NCBI GenBank assembly: GCA_963818225.1
Contig: CAWFRO010000014.1
Span: 62,001 to 126,000 of the forward strand
Source: Palsa-504 sp963818225
Lineage (GTDB): Bacteria > Actinomycetota > Actinomycetes > Streptosporangiales > Streptosporangiaceae
Reading direction: 5' to 3'
DNA: 64,000 nucleotides
The translations under genes were made by a program, and so were the position numbers. Positions within the stretch are counted from its first letter, which is position 1; each line of letters begins with the position of its first letter. This document shows, piece after piece, positions 38,674-46,393 of this stretch. Under the pieces are notes generated by a model that was given only the letters and a program-made list of their open reading frames with translations, did no database searches and was not told where the DNA came from.

Positions 38674-40065
38674 GGCCCGGCTCAGGGCCGTGTTGCGGAG
38701 CCGAGGGAGGGCGAGAGCGGCCAGGGCCCCGGCCGCGGCGAGCGACCCGAGCACGGCGCCCGCCAGGTGCAGGGCGGCGACCGGCCCCTGCACGCGGGCC
38801 TGGGTGGCGTACAGGGCGGCGAGCAGGCCGATGCCGAACGAGCCGGCGATCCGCTGCCAGGCGCTGAACAAGGTGTTCGCGTCGCCCAGCTGCTCGGGCC
38901 GCAGCGGCTGGGTCAGGGCTTGCAGCAGCGGGTTGATGACCAGCCCGATGGAGACCGAGCGGCAGGCCAGGATCGTCGCGATCAGCCACAGCGATGTGGC
39001 GGCGCCCACGAGCAGCAGGCCGAGGCTGGCCACGGCCAGGGTCAGGAACCCGGCCAGCACGGTGACCCGCACGGTCAGCCCGGTCAGCAGCCGGGGGGCG
39101 AGCGCGGTGGACAGCCCGGTGATCAGCCCCTGGGGCAGCAGGGCCAGGCCCACCGCCAGCGCACTGCGGCCCTGCACCGACTGGGCGAAAACCGGCAGCA
39201 GGAACACGGCGGCCCAGGTCACCACCGAGGCCAGCGCGCACAGCGCCATGGCCAGGGCGGGCAGCTTCTGCCGGGCCAGCGACAGGTCGAGCGCGGGCTG
39301 ATCGCGGCGGGCCGCCCAGCCGGCGTATCCGGCCAGCAGGGCCGCGCCCGCGGTCAGCGGGATCAGCGTGGCCAGCGAGGCCCAGCCGGAGGCGGGACCC
39401 TCGGTGGCGCCGAGCAGCAGCCCGGTCAGGCCCGCGGCGAGCAGGACCAGGCCGGGCAGGTCGAACCGGGTCCCCGGCGTGCGGCCCGGCGCCAGCGCGG
39501 GCGGGACAGACCGGACCGCGAAGGCGGCCAGCACGCCAAACGGCACGTTGATCACAAAGATGGCCCGCCAGCCGCCCGCCCCGATCAGCACCCCGCCGAC
39601 GGTCGGGCCCAGCGCCGGGCCCAGGAACAGCATGATGCCGGCCAGCGGGGAGATCGACCGGGCGTTACCGCTGCCGCCCAGCAGCATGCTCATGGCCAGC
39701 GGGACCAGGGGCGCCGCGACCAGCCCCTGCGCCACTCGCGCGGCGACCAGCACGCCGGCGCCGGGGGCCAGCGCGCACAGCGCGGAGGCGGCCGTGAACG
39801 CGACGACGCTGGCCCGGTACACCGGCAGCGTGCCGAACCGGCGGGCCAGGTACGCCGTGGCGGCCAGCCCGGCGCCGAGGGCGAGCAGGTAGCCGCTCAC
39901 CGTCCACTGCACCGTGGTCAAGCTGGCGTGCAGCTGGCGGGCGATCGGCTCGACCGCGACGTTCACTACGCTGGAGTCGAGCATCGACAGCAGGGGCCCG
40001 GCCAGCAGCGCGTACTGCACCAGGGGTCCCAGCCGGGGCGGCGCGGAGCCGACGCCGGCGGTCAC
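38671..40065 (-). CDS. MFS drug-exporter (DHA2-like)
   Basis: 464 residues, 14-helix type. N-terminal LAGPLLSMLDSSVVNVAVEPIARQL (motif D1-like), YLARRFGTLPVYRASV (motif A), VAARVAQGLVAAPLVPLAMSML (motif B) and ISPLAGIMLFLGPALGPTVGGVLIGAGGWRAIFVINVPFG (antiporter motif C). EmrB/QacA-type proton-driven export. GTG start overlaps the PadR stop (GTGA), so it is the regulated partner of the PadR repressor. Confidence 0.9.
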   Translation of the reverse strand: MTAGVGSAPPRLGPLVQYALLAGPLLSMLDSSVVNVAVEPIARQLHASLTTVQWTVSGYLLALGAGLAATAYLARRFGTLPVYRASVVAFTAASALCALAPGAGVLVAARVAQGLVAAPLVPLAMSMLLGGSGNARSISPLAGIMLFLGPALGPTVGGVLIGAGGWRAIFVINVPFGVLAAFAVRSVPPALAPGRTPGTRFDLPGLVLLAAGLTGLLLGATEGPASGWASLATLIPLTAGAALLAGYAGWAARRDQPALDLSLARQKLPALAMALCALASVVTWAAVFLLPVFAQSVQGRSALAVGLALLPQGLITGLSTALAPRLLTGLTVRVTVLAGFLTLAVASLGLLLVGAATSLWLIATILACRSVSIGLVINPLLQALTQPLRPEQLGDANTLFSAWQRIAGSFGIGLLAALYATQARVQGPVAALHLAGAVLGSLAAAGALAALALPRLRNTALSRA

Positions 40066-40592
40066 GGGCCGGAGTCGTCGCGGGCGGCGAGCTCGCCGAG
40101 GTCGGCCAGCCAGGCCAGCTCGCGCTCGTGCCTGCGGATCAGCTCGCCGGTGACCAGGGCTCCCCAGTGTTCGCCGTGGCCGGCGGCCAGGTCCGCCATG
40201 GTCTGGAAGTGCGCTAGCTGCTCGCGCACGGCACGGGTACGGGCGGCAAGCACCACGGCTCGTTCGGCGGGAGAGAGAAGAGAGAACTGGCCGAGGCGGG
40301 CCAGGAACTCCTCCTGGTCAGCGGCCTGCTCGGGCGGGAGGTCGGCGAGCATGTCGTGCAGCAGCTCGTGGCCCACCTCGGTGAGCGCGTACACCAGCCG
40401 GGGCGGGCGGCCGTCGGCCTGCTCGGCGGTCTTGGTCACCGCGCCGGCCTCCTCGAACCGCCGCAGCGCCGGGTACAGCGAGTTGTTGTGCAGCACGACA
40501 CCGGTGGTCTGCTCGACGCGCTTGCGCAGCTCATACCCGTGGGCGGGACCGCCGCGGAGGCGCCGCAGGATCAGGATCTCGATGTAGGACAC
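40062..40592 (-). CDS. PadR-family transcriptional repressor
   Basis: 176 residues. Winged HTH with YIEILILRRLRGGPAHGYELRKRVEQTTG and NNSLYPALRRFEEAGAVTKTAEQADGRPPRLVYALTEVG, then a Vir_act_alpha_C helical dimerisation domain. Controls the overlapping MFS gene and itself through the palindrome at 40596-40623; the ligand is presumably a compound exported by the MFS protein. Confidence 0.9.
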   Translation of the reverse strand: MSYIEILILRRLRGGPAHGYELRKRVEQTTGVVLHNNSLYPALRRFEEAGAVTKTAEQADGRPPRLVYALTEVGHELLHDMLADLPPEQAADQEEFLARLGQFSLLSPAERAVVLAARTRAVREQLAHFQTMADLAAGHGEHWGALVTGELIRRHERELAWLADLGELAARDDSGP

Positions 40593-40595
40593 ATA

Positions 40596-40623
40596 GTCCA
40601 GTATGACCTAGGTAATACTGGAC
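40596..40623. promoter_or_regulatory. 28-bp palindrome, PadR operator
   Basis: GTCCAGTAT (40596-40604) and ATACTGGAC (40615-40623) flank a centre containing ACCTAGGT, making an almost perfect 28-bp palindrome that starts 3 nt upstream of the padR start codon. Typical position for autorepression. Confidence 0.8.
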
Positions 40624-40686
40624 GATGGGGTCGGCCCTCCGCATCGAGAGGCGGGAGGGAGGCGAGAGGGTGCGCGGCGGCCGGCG

Positions 40687-41622
40687 CTAGGGTTCCGGGT
40701 CCGCTGGGATCGCGGCCGGGGTCACCTCCTGGGCGGAGCCGGCGTGGCCGGGGATCCGGGCGAGCTCATCGGCGGTCATCACCGGGGGCGCCCAGATCGA
40801 CAGCATGACGACACCCGCCCCGAGCACGGCGAGCGACAGGACGGCACCGAGGACGTACCCGGGGCCGGTGCGCAGCTGCTCGCCGAAGAGCTCGATGCCC
40901 AGGGCGATGCTCATGAGGGGATCCACGATGAGCATGGTCGCCTGCGACGGGGCCAGCGGCCCGACCGCGTACGCGCCCTGCAGCAGGACCGTGCCCAGCA
41001 CTCCGGTCGCGATCATGGCGTAGAGCGGCCAGTGGATGAGCAGCCCGAGCACGCCGCTGCGGGCCAGCACGTCCACCGTCTGCTTGACGAACGCGGCGTC
41101 CACCGACCACACGACGGCCGTGGCCGCGCCGAAGATGGCGGCGCGGCGGGCCGGCGAGCCGCGCCGGCTGAGCAGGAGCAGCACCGCCACGATCAGGGCG
41201 CGGGAGCCGACGGCCACGATCCACTGCCCGGCGTCCGGGACATGGGTGCCCTCGGTGGGGGACGCGGCCACGAGGAAGGCGGCCAGCCCCACGCAGATCA
41301 TGAGGGCGGCGGACCAGGTCCGCGCGGCGATGTCGTCGTGCAGCAGGAAAGCCCGGAAGCCCAGCGTGAAGATCAGCTCAAGCACCAGGACCGGCTGAAC
41401 GACCGCGAGCGGGCCGAAGTACAGCGCGAGGGCCTGGAACCCGAACGTGCCCACCAGGAACAGCCCGCCGAGCAGCCACATCGGCTGGCGCACCAGGTCG
41501 ATCGCGGTCCGCCAGGCCGACTTCTTCTCGGCCACGCGGCCGCTGACGGCGAGCCGCTGCAGTACCGCGCTGCACGCGTTGCACAGCGCGGATAGGACAG
41601 CGAAGAGGATGGCCGCGGTCAT
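40687..41622 (-). CDS. DMT-superfamily (EamA-like) transporter
   Basis: 311 residues, 9-10 helices. AAILFAVLSALCNACSAVLQRLAV, YFGPLAVVQPVLVLELIFTLGFRAFLLHDDIAARTWSAALMICVGLAAF and GPLAPSQATMLIVDPLMSIALGIELFGEQL fit drug/metabolite or NIPA-like exporters. Starts 10 nt after the esterase stop: same transcript, under composite element B. Substrate unknown. Confidence 0.82.
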   Translation of the reverse strand: MTAAILFAVLSALCNACSAVLQRLAVSGRVAEKKSAWRTAIDLVRQPMWLLGGLFLVGTFGFQALALYFGPLAVVQPVLVLELIFTLGFRAFLLHDDIAARTWSAALMICVGLAAFLVAASPTEGTHVPDAGQWIVAVGSRALIVAVLLLLSRRGSPARRAAIFGAATAVVWSVDAAFVKQTVDVLARSGVLGLLIHWPLYAMIATGVLGTVLLQGAYAVGPLAPSQATMLIVDPLMSIALGIELFGEQLRTGPGYVLGAVLSLAVLGAGVVMLSIWAPPVMTADELARIPGHAGSAQEVTPAAIPADPEP

Positions 41623-41632
41623 CGCGGGCCCG

Positions 41633-43063
41633 CTAGCTCTTCCCGGATGTGCACTGGGCAGGAACGGACTGGGGCTGCGGCGTGAGCTTCAGCTTCCAGG
41701 ACAGCCAGGGCAGCGAATCGGAGTAGGCCTGCTGCCAGAAGGAGAAGTCGTGGCCGCCGGGCGGCGTGGCGATGCAGGTGTTGATCCCGGCGCTGGCGGC
41801 CAGCGGCTGCAGCTGGTGGGCGGCCTGCAGCGCCGGGGCGTCCTGGGCTCCGGCCTCGAACCAGCCGGACAGGCCCGGGTAGCGCTGGCCGGTCAGCAGG
41901 GACGGCGGGTTGTGCGCGTCGTAATCGGCCTTCGAGCCGCCGAACAGGGTCTGGATGGTCTGCTGCTCGTTGTCGTACTGGTAGGTGGGCGACGCGTCGC
42001 CGGAGTAGTTGCCGAAGGCCACGTACTCCTTGGAGTTGTTCAGGGCCAGGGTGGTCGCGCACAGGCCGCCCTCGGACAGCCCGGCGATGGCGATCGACCC
42101 GGTCGCGGTGGCGGCGTTGAAGCTCTTCTGCATGTACTGCGGCACGGTCTTGGTCAGGTACGTCTCGACATCGCCGAACATCGCGCTGTTGACGCACTCG
42201 GAGTCCGCGCCGAACGACCCGTTGACATCCGGCATGACCAGGATGGGCGCCACCCCGTGGTGCTGCTCGGCGAAGGCCAGCGACGTCGCGTCGGCGAAGC
42301 TCGACTGGGTCCAGTTAGACGGGGCACCGGGCGTGCCGTGCAGCAGCTCGATGACCGGCAGCTTGGGCTGATCGCGCCCGAACCACGCGGGCGGCACCCA
42401 CACATACGCCTGGCGCGGGGCGAACTTCAGGCCCGTCCCGGGGATGGTCACGGCGAGCGTCGCGCCGTGGTCGGGCAGCTGGCCGGTCCTGGCCGCCTCC
42501 TGCCGCATGGCGGTGAGCTGCTGATCGTTGAGGAAGTGGTTGGCGCTCTTGCCCGTCAGGCGGTCGAAGGTGGGGTAGTAGTCGAACGTCTGGTTGACCG
42601 CGCTGCCCGCGGACACCACGGCGAGGATGATGGCGGCCAGGCCAGAGATGCGGCGGGGCCAGTGGGCCCGCCGCCACCCGGCGATCACCAGGCCCGCCAT
42701 CAGGCACGCCACGCCCAGCCACACGTACAGGGACCTGGGGGCCCCGGTCGGGACGGCCTGCGTGATGGCCAGCCCGCCGAACAGCACGACGGCGAAACCG
42801 ATGCCGATCGGGATACCGATGAGGAATTCGTGCAGCACGTCCCGGCGGAGCACGACCGCAATAACGCAGACCGCGACCGTGAGCCAGAACAACGCCACCG
42901 GGAACCAGCCGTCGATGATCGAGATGCTGCCGACATTCACCGTTTCGGCCACGATCACGGCGACCACGGCCACCACGGCCACCGCGCACGCGGCCAGGAC
43001 CCATCCCCGGCGCCGGAACGGCTGAGCGGTCCGCGGGCTCGTGGTATCGGTCTCGGTGCTCAT
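41633..43063 (-). CDS. Membrane-anchored alpha/beta-hydrolase esterase (antigen 85/esterase D-like)
   Basis: About 476 residues. Four N-terminal membrane helices (GWVLAACAVAVVAVVAVIVA..., FPVALFWLTVAVCVIAVVL...), then an extracytoplasmic esterase domain: AYVWVPPAWFGRDQPKLPVIELLHG, nucleophile Ser in IAGLSEGGLCATTLAL, and His in PPGGHDFSFWQQA. The domain resembles mycolyltransferase-like/esterase-fold proteins of actinobacteria, so cell-envelope acyl transfer or hydrolysis is plausible. ATG 43063 has GGGGAG 8 nt upstream. Preceded by composite element B at the same 70-nt core-to-ATG distance as lysS. Confidence 0.82.
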   Translation of the reverse strand: MSTETDTTSPRTAQPFRRRGWVLAACAVAVVAVVAVIVAETVNVGSISIIDGWFPVALFWLTVAVCVIAVVLRRDVLHEFLIGIPIGIGFAVVLFGGLAITQAVPTGAPRSLYVWLGVACLMAGLVIAGWRRAHWPRRISGLAAIILAVVSAGSAVNQTFDYYPTFDRLTGKSANHFLNDQQLTAMRQEAARTGQLPDHGATLAVTIPGTGLKFAPRQAYVWVPPAWFGRDQPKLPVIELLHGTPGAPSNWTQSSFADATSLAFAEQHHGVAPILVMPDVNGSFGADSECVNSAMFGDVETYLTKTVPQYMQKSFNAATATGSIAIAGLSEGGLCATTLALNNSKEYVAFGNYSGDASPTYQYDNEQQTIQTLFGGSKADYDAHNPPSLLTGQRYPGLSGWFEAGAQDAPALQAAHQLQPLAASAGINTCIATPPGGHDFSFWQQAYSDSLPWLSWKLKLTPQPQSVPAQCTSGKS

Positions 43064-43099
43064 GGCGGGAGCTCCCCTTCTTACTGCGCGGCACGGCGT

Positions 43100-43167
43100 G
43101 GATAGATCCACTGTCGGCCGTCCTGGGCCCGTAGTCCCTAGGCAAACTCCCTAGTTCGCCTCCCCAG
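43100..43167 (-). promoter_or_regulatory. Composite heptamer promoter element, site B
   Basis: Minus-strand orientation towards the esterase-DMT operon. Heptamers CTGGGGA (43161-43167), CTAGGGA (43148-43154), CTAGGGA (43135-43141), 13-bp period; 14 bp later the block GGCCGACAGTGGATCTATCC (43100-43119), 36 nt from the ATG. Confidence 0.8.
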
Positions 43168-43176
43168 GACGGATTC

Positions 43177-45780
43177 TTAGCCCGTATCGGCAGCACCCGG
43201 CCCTGACGGGGAGCGCAGCTCGGCCAGGGCGTGGGCGATGGTGGCCGCCACCGGCTGATGCCGTCCCTGGCTCAGCGCTTCCTGCCGTTGCCCGGCCGAG
43301 AGCGCGGCTACGGCAGGCGCGAGAATCCGGTCGAGAATGGCCTGCTCCACGGGTGGCAGCGGGCCGCCGGTCTGCTCCCGGAGCACCTGGGCCGCGCCGA
43401 GATACACCAGGGCCTGCTGCCCGGCGTGCTCCTGGGCCGCAGCGGCGGCAAACCCCTCGAGCTCGTAGGCCATGTGGCGTTTGTTCCCGAAGGCGGCATG
43501 GCGGGCCAACGCCGCGCCGAACAGCCGCCGGGCCTGGCGGGGGCGGCCGGCGTCCCGCGCGACCTCACCGAGGCTGCTCAGGATGACGCCGACGCCGTCG
43601 GGTTCGTCGGACGCGTGGAATAGCTTCAGGGCTTTCCAGAGCAGTGAGCTGGCCCGCGTGTACTCGCCTTGGAGCCGGGCGTTCTGGCCGAGCATGTTAT
43701 AGGCGTGAGCTTGCCAGGCGAGGTCGCCGACCTGCGCGGCTTCGGCCAGTTCGCGCTCGAAATGAGGCTCGGCCGCGGCGTAGTCGCCCGCGCCGAGCGC
43801 CACCTCGCCCAGGAAGCGGTGCGCCCGGGCCAGGCCCTGATGGTCCCCCAGCGGCTGGCACAGCTCGAGGGCCCGCCGGGCCAGCCGCACCGTCCGGGCG
43901 TAATCGCCCTGGAAGCAGGCCAGCGTGCAGGCCTCCACCACGGCGGCGGCCAGGATCGCGGCGGGGCCCGGGCACTGCTGCGCGTCGTGCGCGGCCAGCA
44001 GCCGGTCGAGCTGCAGCACGCCCTCGGCGAGCGGCCCGCGCCGCTGCCAGAGCAGGCTGAGCGCGGCGGCCAGGCTCAGCCCCTCGCCCAGGCAGGCGCG
44101 GTCCTGGCCGGCCTGGTGCCAGGCGAACTCCAGCGCGGCCCGCATGTTCGGGTAGGCCACCTCCAGCCGGTCCAGGAACTCGGCCTGCCTGGGCCCGTCC
44201 AGCTCGGGCCGGGCGGCGCGCGCCACGGTCAGGTAGTGCGCCAGGTGCCGGCGCCCGGCCCCGGCTTGACCCCCCGTCTCGGCCAGCCGGGCCAGGGCGT
44301 ACTCCCGGACGGTCTGGAGCATGCGGAACCCCGGCGGTTGGCCTGCCGTCACCTCCAGCAGGCTCTGGTCGGCCAGGTCGGCCAGATGCTCGAGGGTCAG
44401 GGCCGGATCGGGTTCCGCGCTGACCGCAGCCGCGGCCGCAGCGTCGAACGGCCCGGCGAATACGCCGAGGCAGGCGAACAGGCTCCGCGTCCGGGGAGGC
44501 AGCAGCGCGTGGCTCCAGTCGAGCGCGGCCCGCAGCGTCTGCTGCCGGCGCGGCAGGTCGCGCGGGCCGCCGGTGAGCAAGGCCAGGCGCGATTGCAGCA
44601 GCGGCAGCAGCGCTCGCGGCGGATACAGCCGGATCCTGGCCGCCGCCAGCTCGATGGCCAGCGGCAGGCCGTCCAGCTCGGCGCAGATCTCGCCGATGGC
44701 GGCCAGCTCATCCGCGTCCGGGGCAAAGTCCGGGCGCACGGCCCGGGCCCGCGCGATGAACAGCTGGACCGCCTCGCTGTCGGTCCCGGTCTCCCCCGGC
44801 CCGGGCAGGTGAAGGGGAGGCACCCGGATGGTCTGCTCGCCGTACAGCCGCAGCGGGATCCGGGTCGTGGCCAGCAGCCGGAGCCCGGGGGCGACGGACA
44901 GCATCCGGGCCAGCAGCGGTGTCTCGTCGAGCAGGTGCTCGAGGTTGTCCACCACGAGCAGCAGCTCTCGGTCGTGCAGTGCCTCGGCCAGGTAGGCCTC
45001 GGCGGCCTGCGCCGAAGCCGGGGTCAGGCCCAGGGCCCGGGCCACCACCGTAGCCAGCAGCGCCGGGTCATCGACGGGGCTCAAGTCGACGAAGGCCACG
45101 CCGTCGGCGAAATCACCGGCCAGGTCGCTGGCCGCCTGCAGCGCCAGCCTGGTCTTCCCGGTTCCCCCGACACCGGTGAGCGTGACGAGCCGGGCGGCGG
45201 CCACCGCCGCCGCCACTTCGGCGCGCTCTCGCTCCCGGCCGATCAGCGGGGTCGCCGGGGCGGGAAGCGGCGCAGCCGCCAGCCGGGGCCGCACCGGGGG
45301 GTCCTCCAGGAGCGCGGGCCGCACCTTCCCGGCGGGCTCATCCGGGACGGGCTCATGGGGGGTGGGGACGGTCCGCGCGCGCGGCCCCGGCGCCCCGCGG
45401 CCCAGACCGGCGTCAGCCCGCGGCCAGGCCGGCGTCAGGCCGGCGGGCAGGCCGGCGGGCGGGCCGACGTCAGGGCCGGCGGGCAGGCCGGCCAGCGGTG
45501 GCGCGGACCAGGAAGCGGCCGGGACGGCGTGCCGCGGCACCGCCATCAAGTCGAGCAGCTCGTACACGTCCGCCCGGCTAAGCAGCGCCCCCCAGCCGGC
45601 CAGCGTGACGGCGATGCCGATGACCTCCGGCGTGGTCAGCACCGCGTGGTCGCGGCCGTTGAGCTTGTGGCTGAGCACGTCGGGGTGCAGCCCGATGGAC
45701 CTGGCGAGCTGCTGCTGAGTGCGCCCGACGGCCCGGCGGCGCTCCCGTACCTTCTCCCTGAACTCGCGCAGATTCGCCAC
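43177..45780 (-). CDS. XRE-NB-ARC-TPR transcriptional regulator
   Basis: About 867 residues: XRE HTH (VANLREFREKVRERRRAVGRTQQQLARSIGLHPDVLSHKLNG), Pro/Ala-rich linker, NB-ARC STAND ATPase (Walker A TLTGVGGTGKTRLALQ, Walker B ELLLVVDNLEHLL) and C-terminal TPR-like repeats from about residue 560. STAND regulators integrate a ligand through the TPR part and ATP hydrolysis. GTG at 45780 is preferred; the frame is open to 45867, but that would place the 11-bp repeat array inside the gene. Divergent from the SRPBCC-LAL operon. Confidence 0.85.
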   Translation of the reverse strand: MANLREFREKVRERRRAVGRTQQQLARSIGLHPDVLSHKLNGRDHAVLTTPEVIGIAVTLAGWGALLSRADVYELLDLMAVPRHAVPAASWSAPPLAGLPAGPDVGPPAGLPAGLTPAWPRADAGLGRGAPGPRARTVPTPHEPVPDEPAGKVRPALLEDPPVRPRLAAAPLPAPATPLIGRERERAEVAAAVAAARLVTLTGVGGTGKTRLALQAASDLAGDFADGVAFVDLSPVDDPALLATVVARALGLTPASAQAAEAYLAEALHDRELLLVVDNLEHLLDETPLLARMLSVAPGLRLLATTRIPLRLYGEQTIRVPPLHLPGPGETGTDSEAVQLFIARARAVRPDFAPDADELAAIGEICAELDGLPLAIELAAARIRLYPPRALLPLLQSRLALLTGGPRDLPRRQQTLRAALDWSHALLPPRTRSLFACLGVFAGPFDAAAAAAVSAEPDPALTLEHLADLADQSLLEVTAGQPPGFRMLQTVREYALARLAETGGQAGAGRRHLAHYLTVARAARPELDGPRQAEFLDRLEVAYPNMRAALEFAWHQAGQDRACLGEGLSLAAALSLLWQRRGPLAEGVLQLDRLLAAHDAQQCPGPAAILAAAVVEACTLACFQGDYARTVRLARRALELCQPLGDHQGLARAHRFLGEVALGAGDYAAAEPHFERELAEAAQVGDLAWQAHAYNMLGQNARLQGEYTRASSLLWKALKLFHASDEPDGVGVILSSLGEVARDAGRPRQARRLFGAALARHAAFGNKRHMAYELEGFAAAAAQEHAGQQALVYLGAAQVLREQTGGPLPPVEQAILDRILAPAVAALSAGQRQEALSQGRHQPVAATIAHALAELRSPSGPGAADTG

Positions 45781-45821
45781 CCGCGTATCCAGCCCCGCCT
45801 GGTGCCACGGCCGTAATCGCG

Positions 45822-45887
45822 CTGATCGCATTACCGCCGCACCAATGCCGCAACATCGACGCAGCATTGCCGCACCAGGGCCGCAAT
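45822..45887. promoter_or_regulatory. 11-bp-period heptamer array upstream of the NB-ARC regulator
   Basis: On the minus strand TTGCGGC, GTGCGGC, CTGCGTC, TTGCGGC, GTGCGGC and a weaker ATGCGAT follow one another with 4-nt spacers, an exact 11-bp period. The array lies in the divergent region, about 40-110 nt upstream of the regulator's GTG. Geometry is like SARP or helical-phase-repeat operators; the binder is unknown. Confidence 0.6.
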
Positions 45888-45973
45888 AAGAGCCTGGCCC
45901 CCTCCCTTTACGCCAGTTTAAATGGCATTGCCCCGGCGGGAAAGGCCCGCCGGACGAACCGGGAAGCAGCCAG

Positions 45974-46351
45974 ATGGATCTTTACGCCACGGTCCCCAGT
46001 CCGGTCGAGGCCGTTTTCGGCCACCTCGCCGACCCCTCGCGCCTGGGCGACTGGCTGCCCGATGTCTCGGCCGCCGACCCAGAACTGTCCGGTGGCATCG
46101 GAGCCGACTTCCCGCTCACCGTTCGCGTCGACGGGACCGAGGTCGCGGCCAGCGGCGAGGAAACCGCCTTCGAGCCGCCCTGGCTGGTCGGCTACCGGCT
46201 GTTCATCGGATCACGGGTGCACGGGATACGCGTCACCTGCACCGCAGACGCCCGCGGGACGCGGATCCACATCCACCAGCCCGATGACGGCGCCGCGCTC
46301 CTGGTCGACCTGGCCCGGCTCACCCGCGCTCTTCGCGCGGCCGCCGGATAG
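45974..46351 (+). CDS. SRPBCC-family (START-like) protein
   Basis: 125 residues. MDLYATVPSPVEAVFGHLADPSRLGDWLPDVS is the standard SRPBCC/polyketide-cyclase N-terminus; strands continue through VDGTEVAASGEETAFEPPWLVGYRL and a final helix LLVDLARLTRAL. Binds a hydrophobic ligand in a cavity; substrate unknown. 42 nt before the LAL gene, so probably one operon; it could supply the regulator with a ligand signal (inference). Confidence 0.8.
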   Translation: MDLYATVPSPVEAVFGHLADPSRLGDWLPDVSAADPELSGGIGADFPLTVRVDGTEVAASGEETAFEPPWLVGYRLFIGSRVHGIRVTCTADARGTRIHIHQPDDGAALLVDLARLTRALRAAAG

Positions 46352-46393
46352 CCGGCCAGCGACCAGACCAGCGACCAGCAGACAAGGAAGACC

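Noticed and set aside
38287..40587. Very long plus-strand open frame (766 codons) opposite the MFS/PadR genes
   Set aside because: Gln/Gly/Arg-rich antisense shadow of real minus-strand genes; no domain, typical of high-GC DNA.
45822..45887. Replication-type iterons
   Set aside because: No replication initiator gene or AT-rich melting region nearby; position fits a promoter array.
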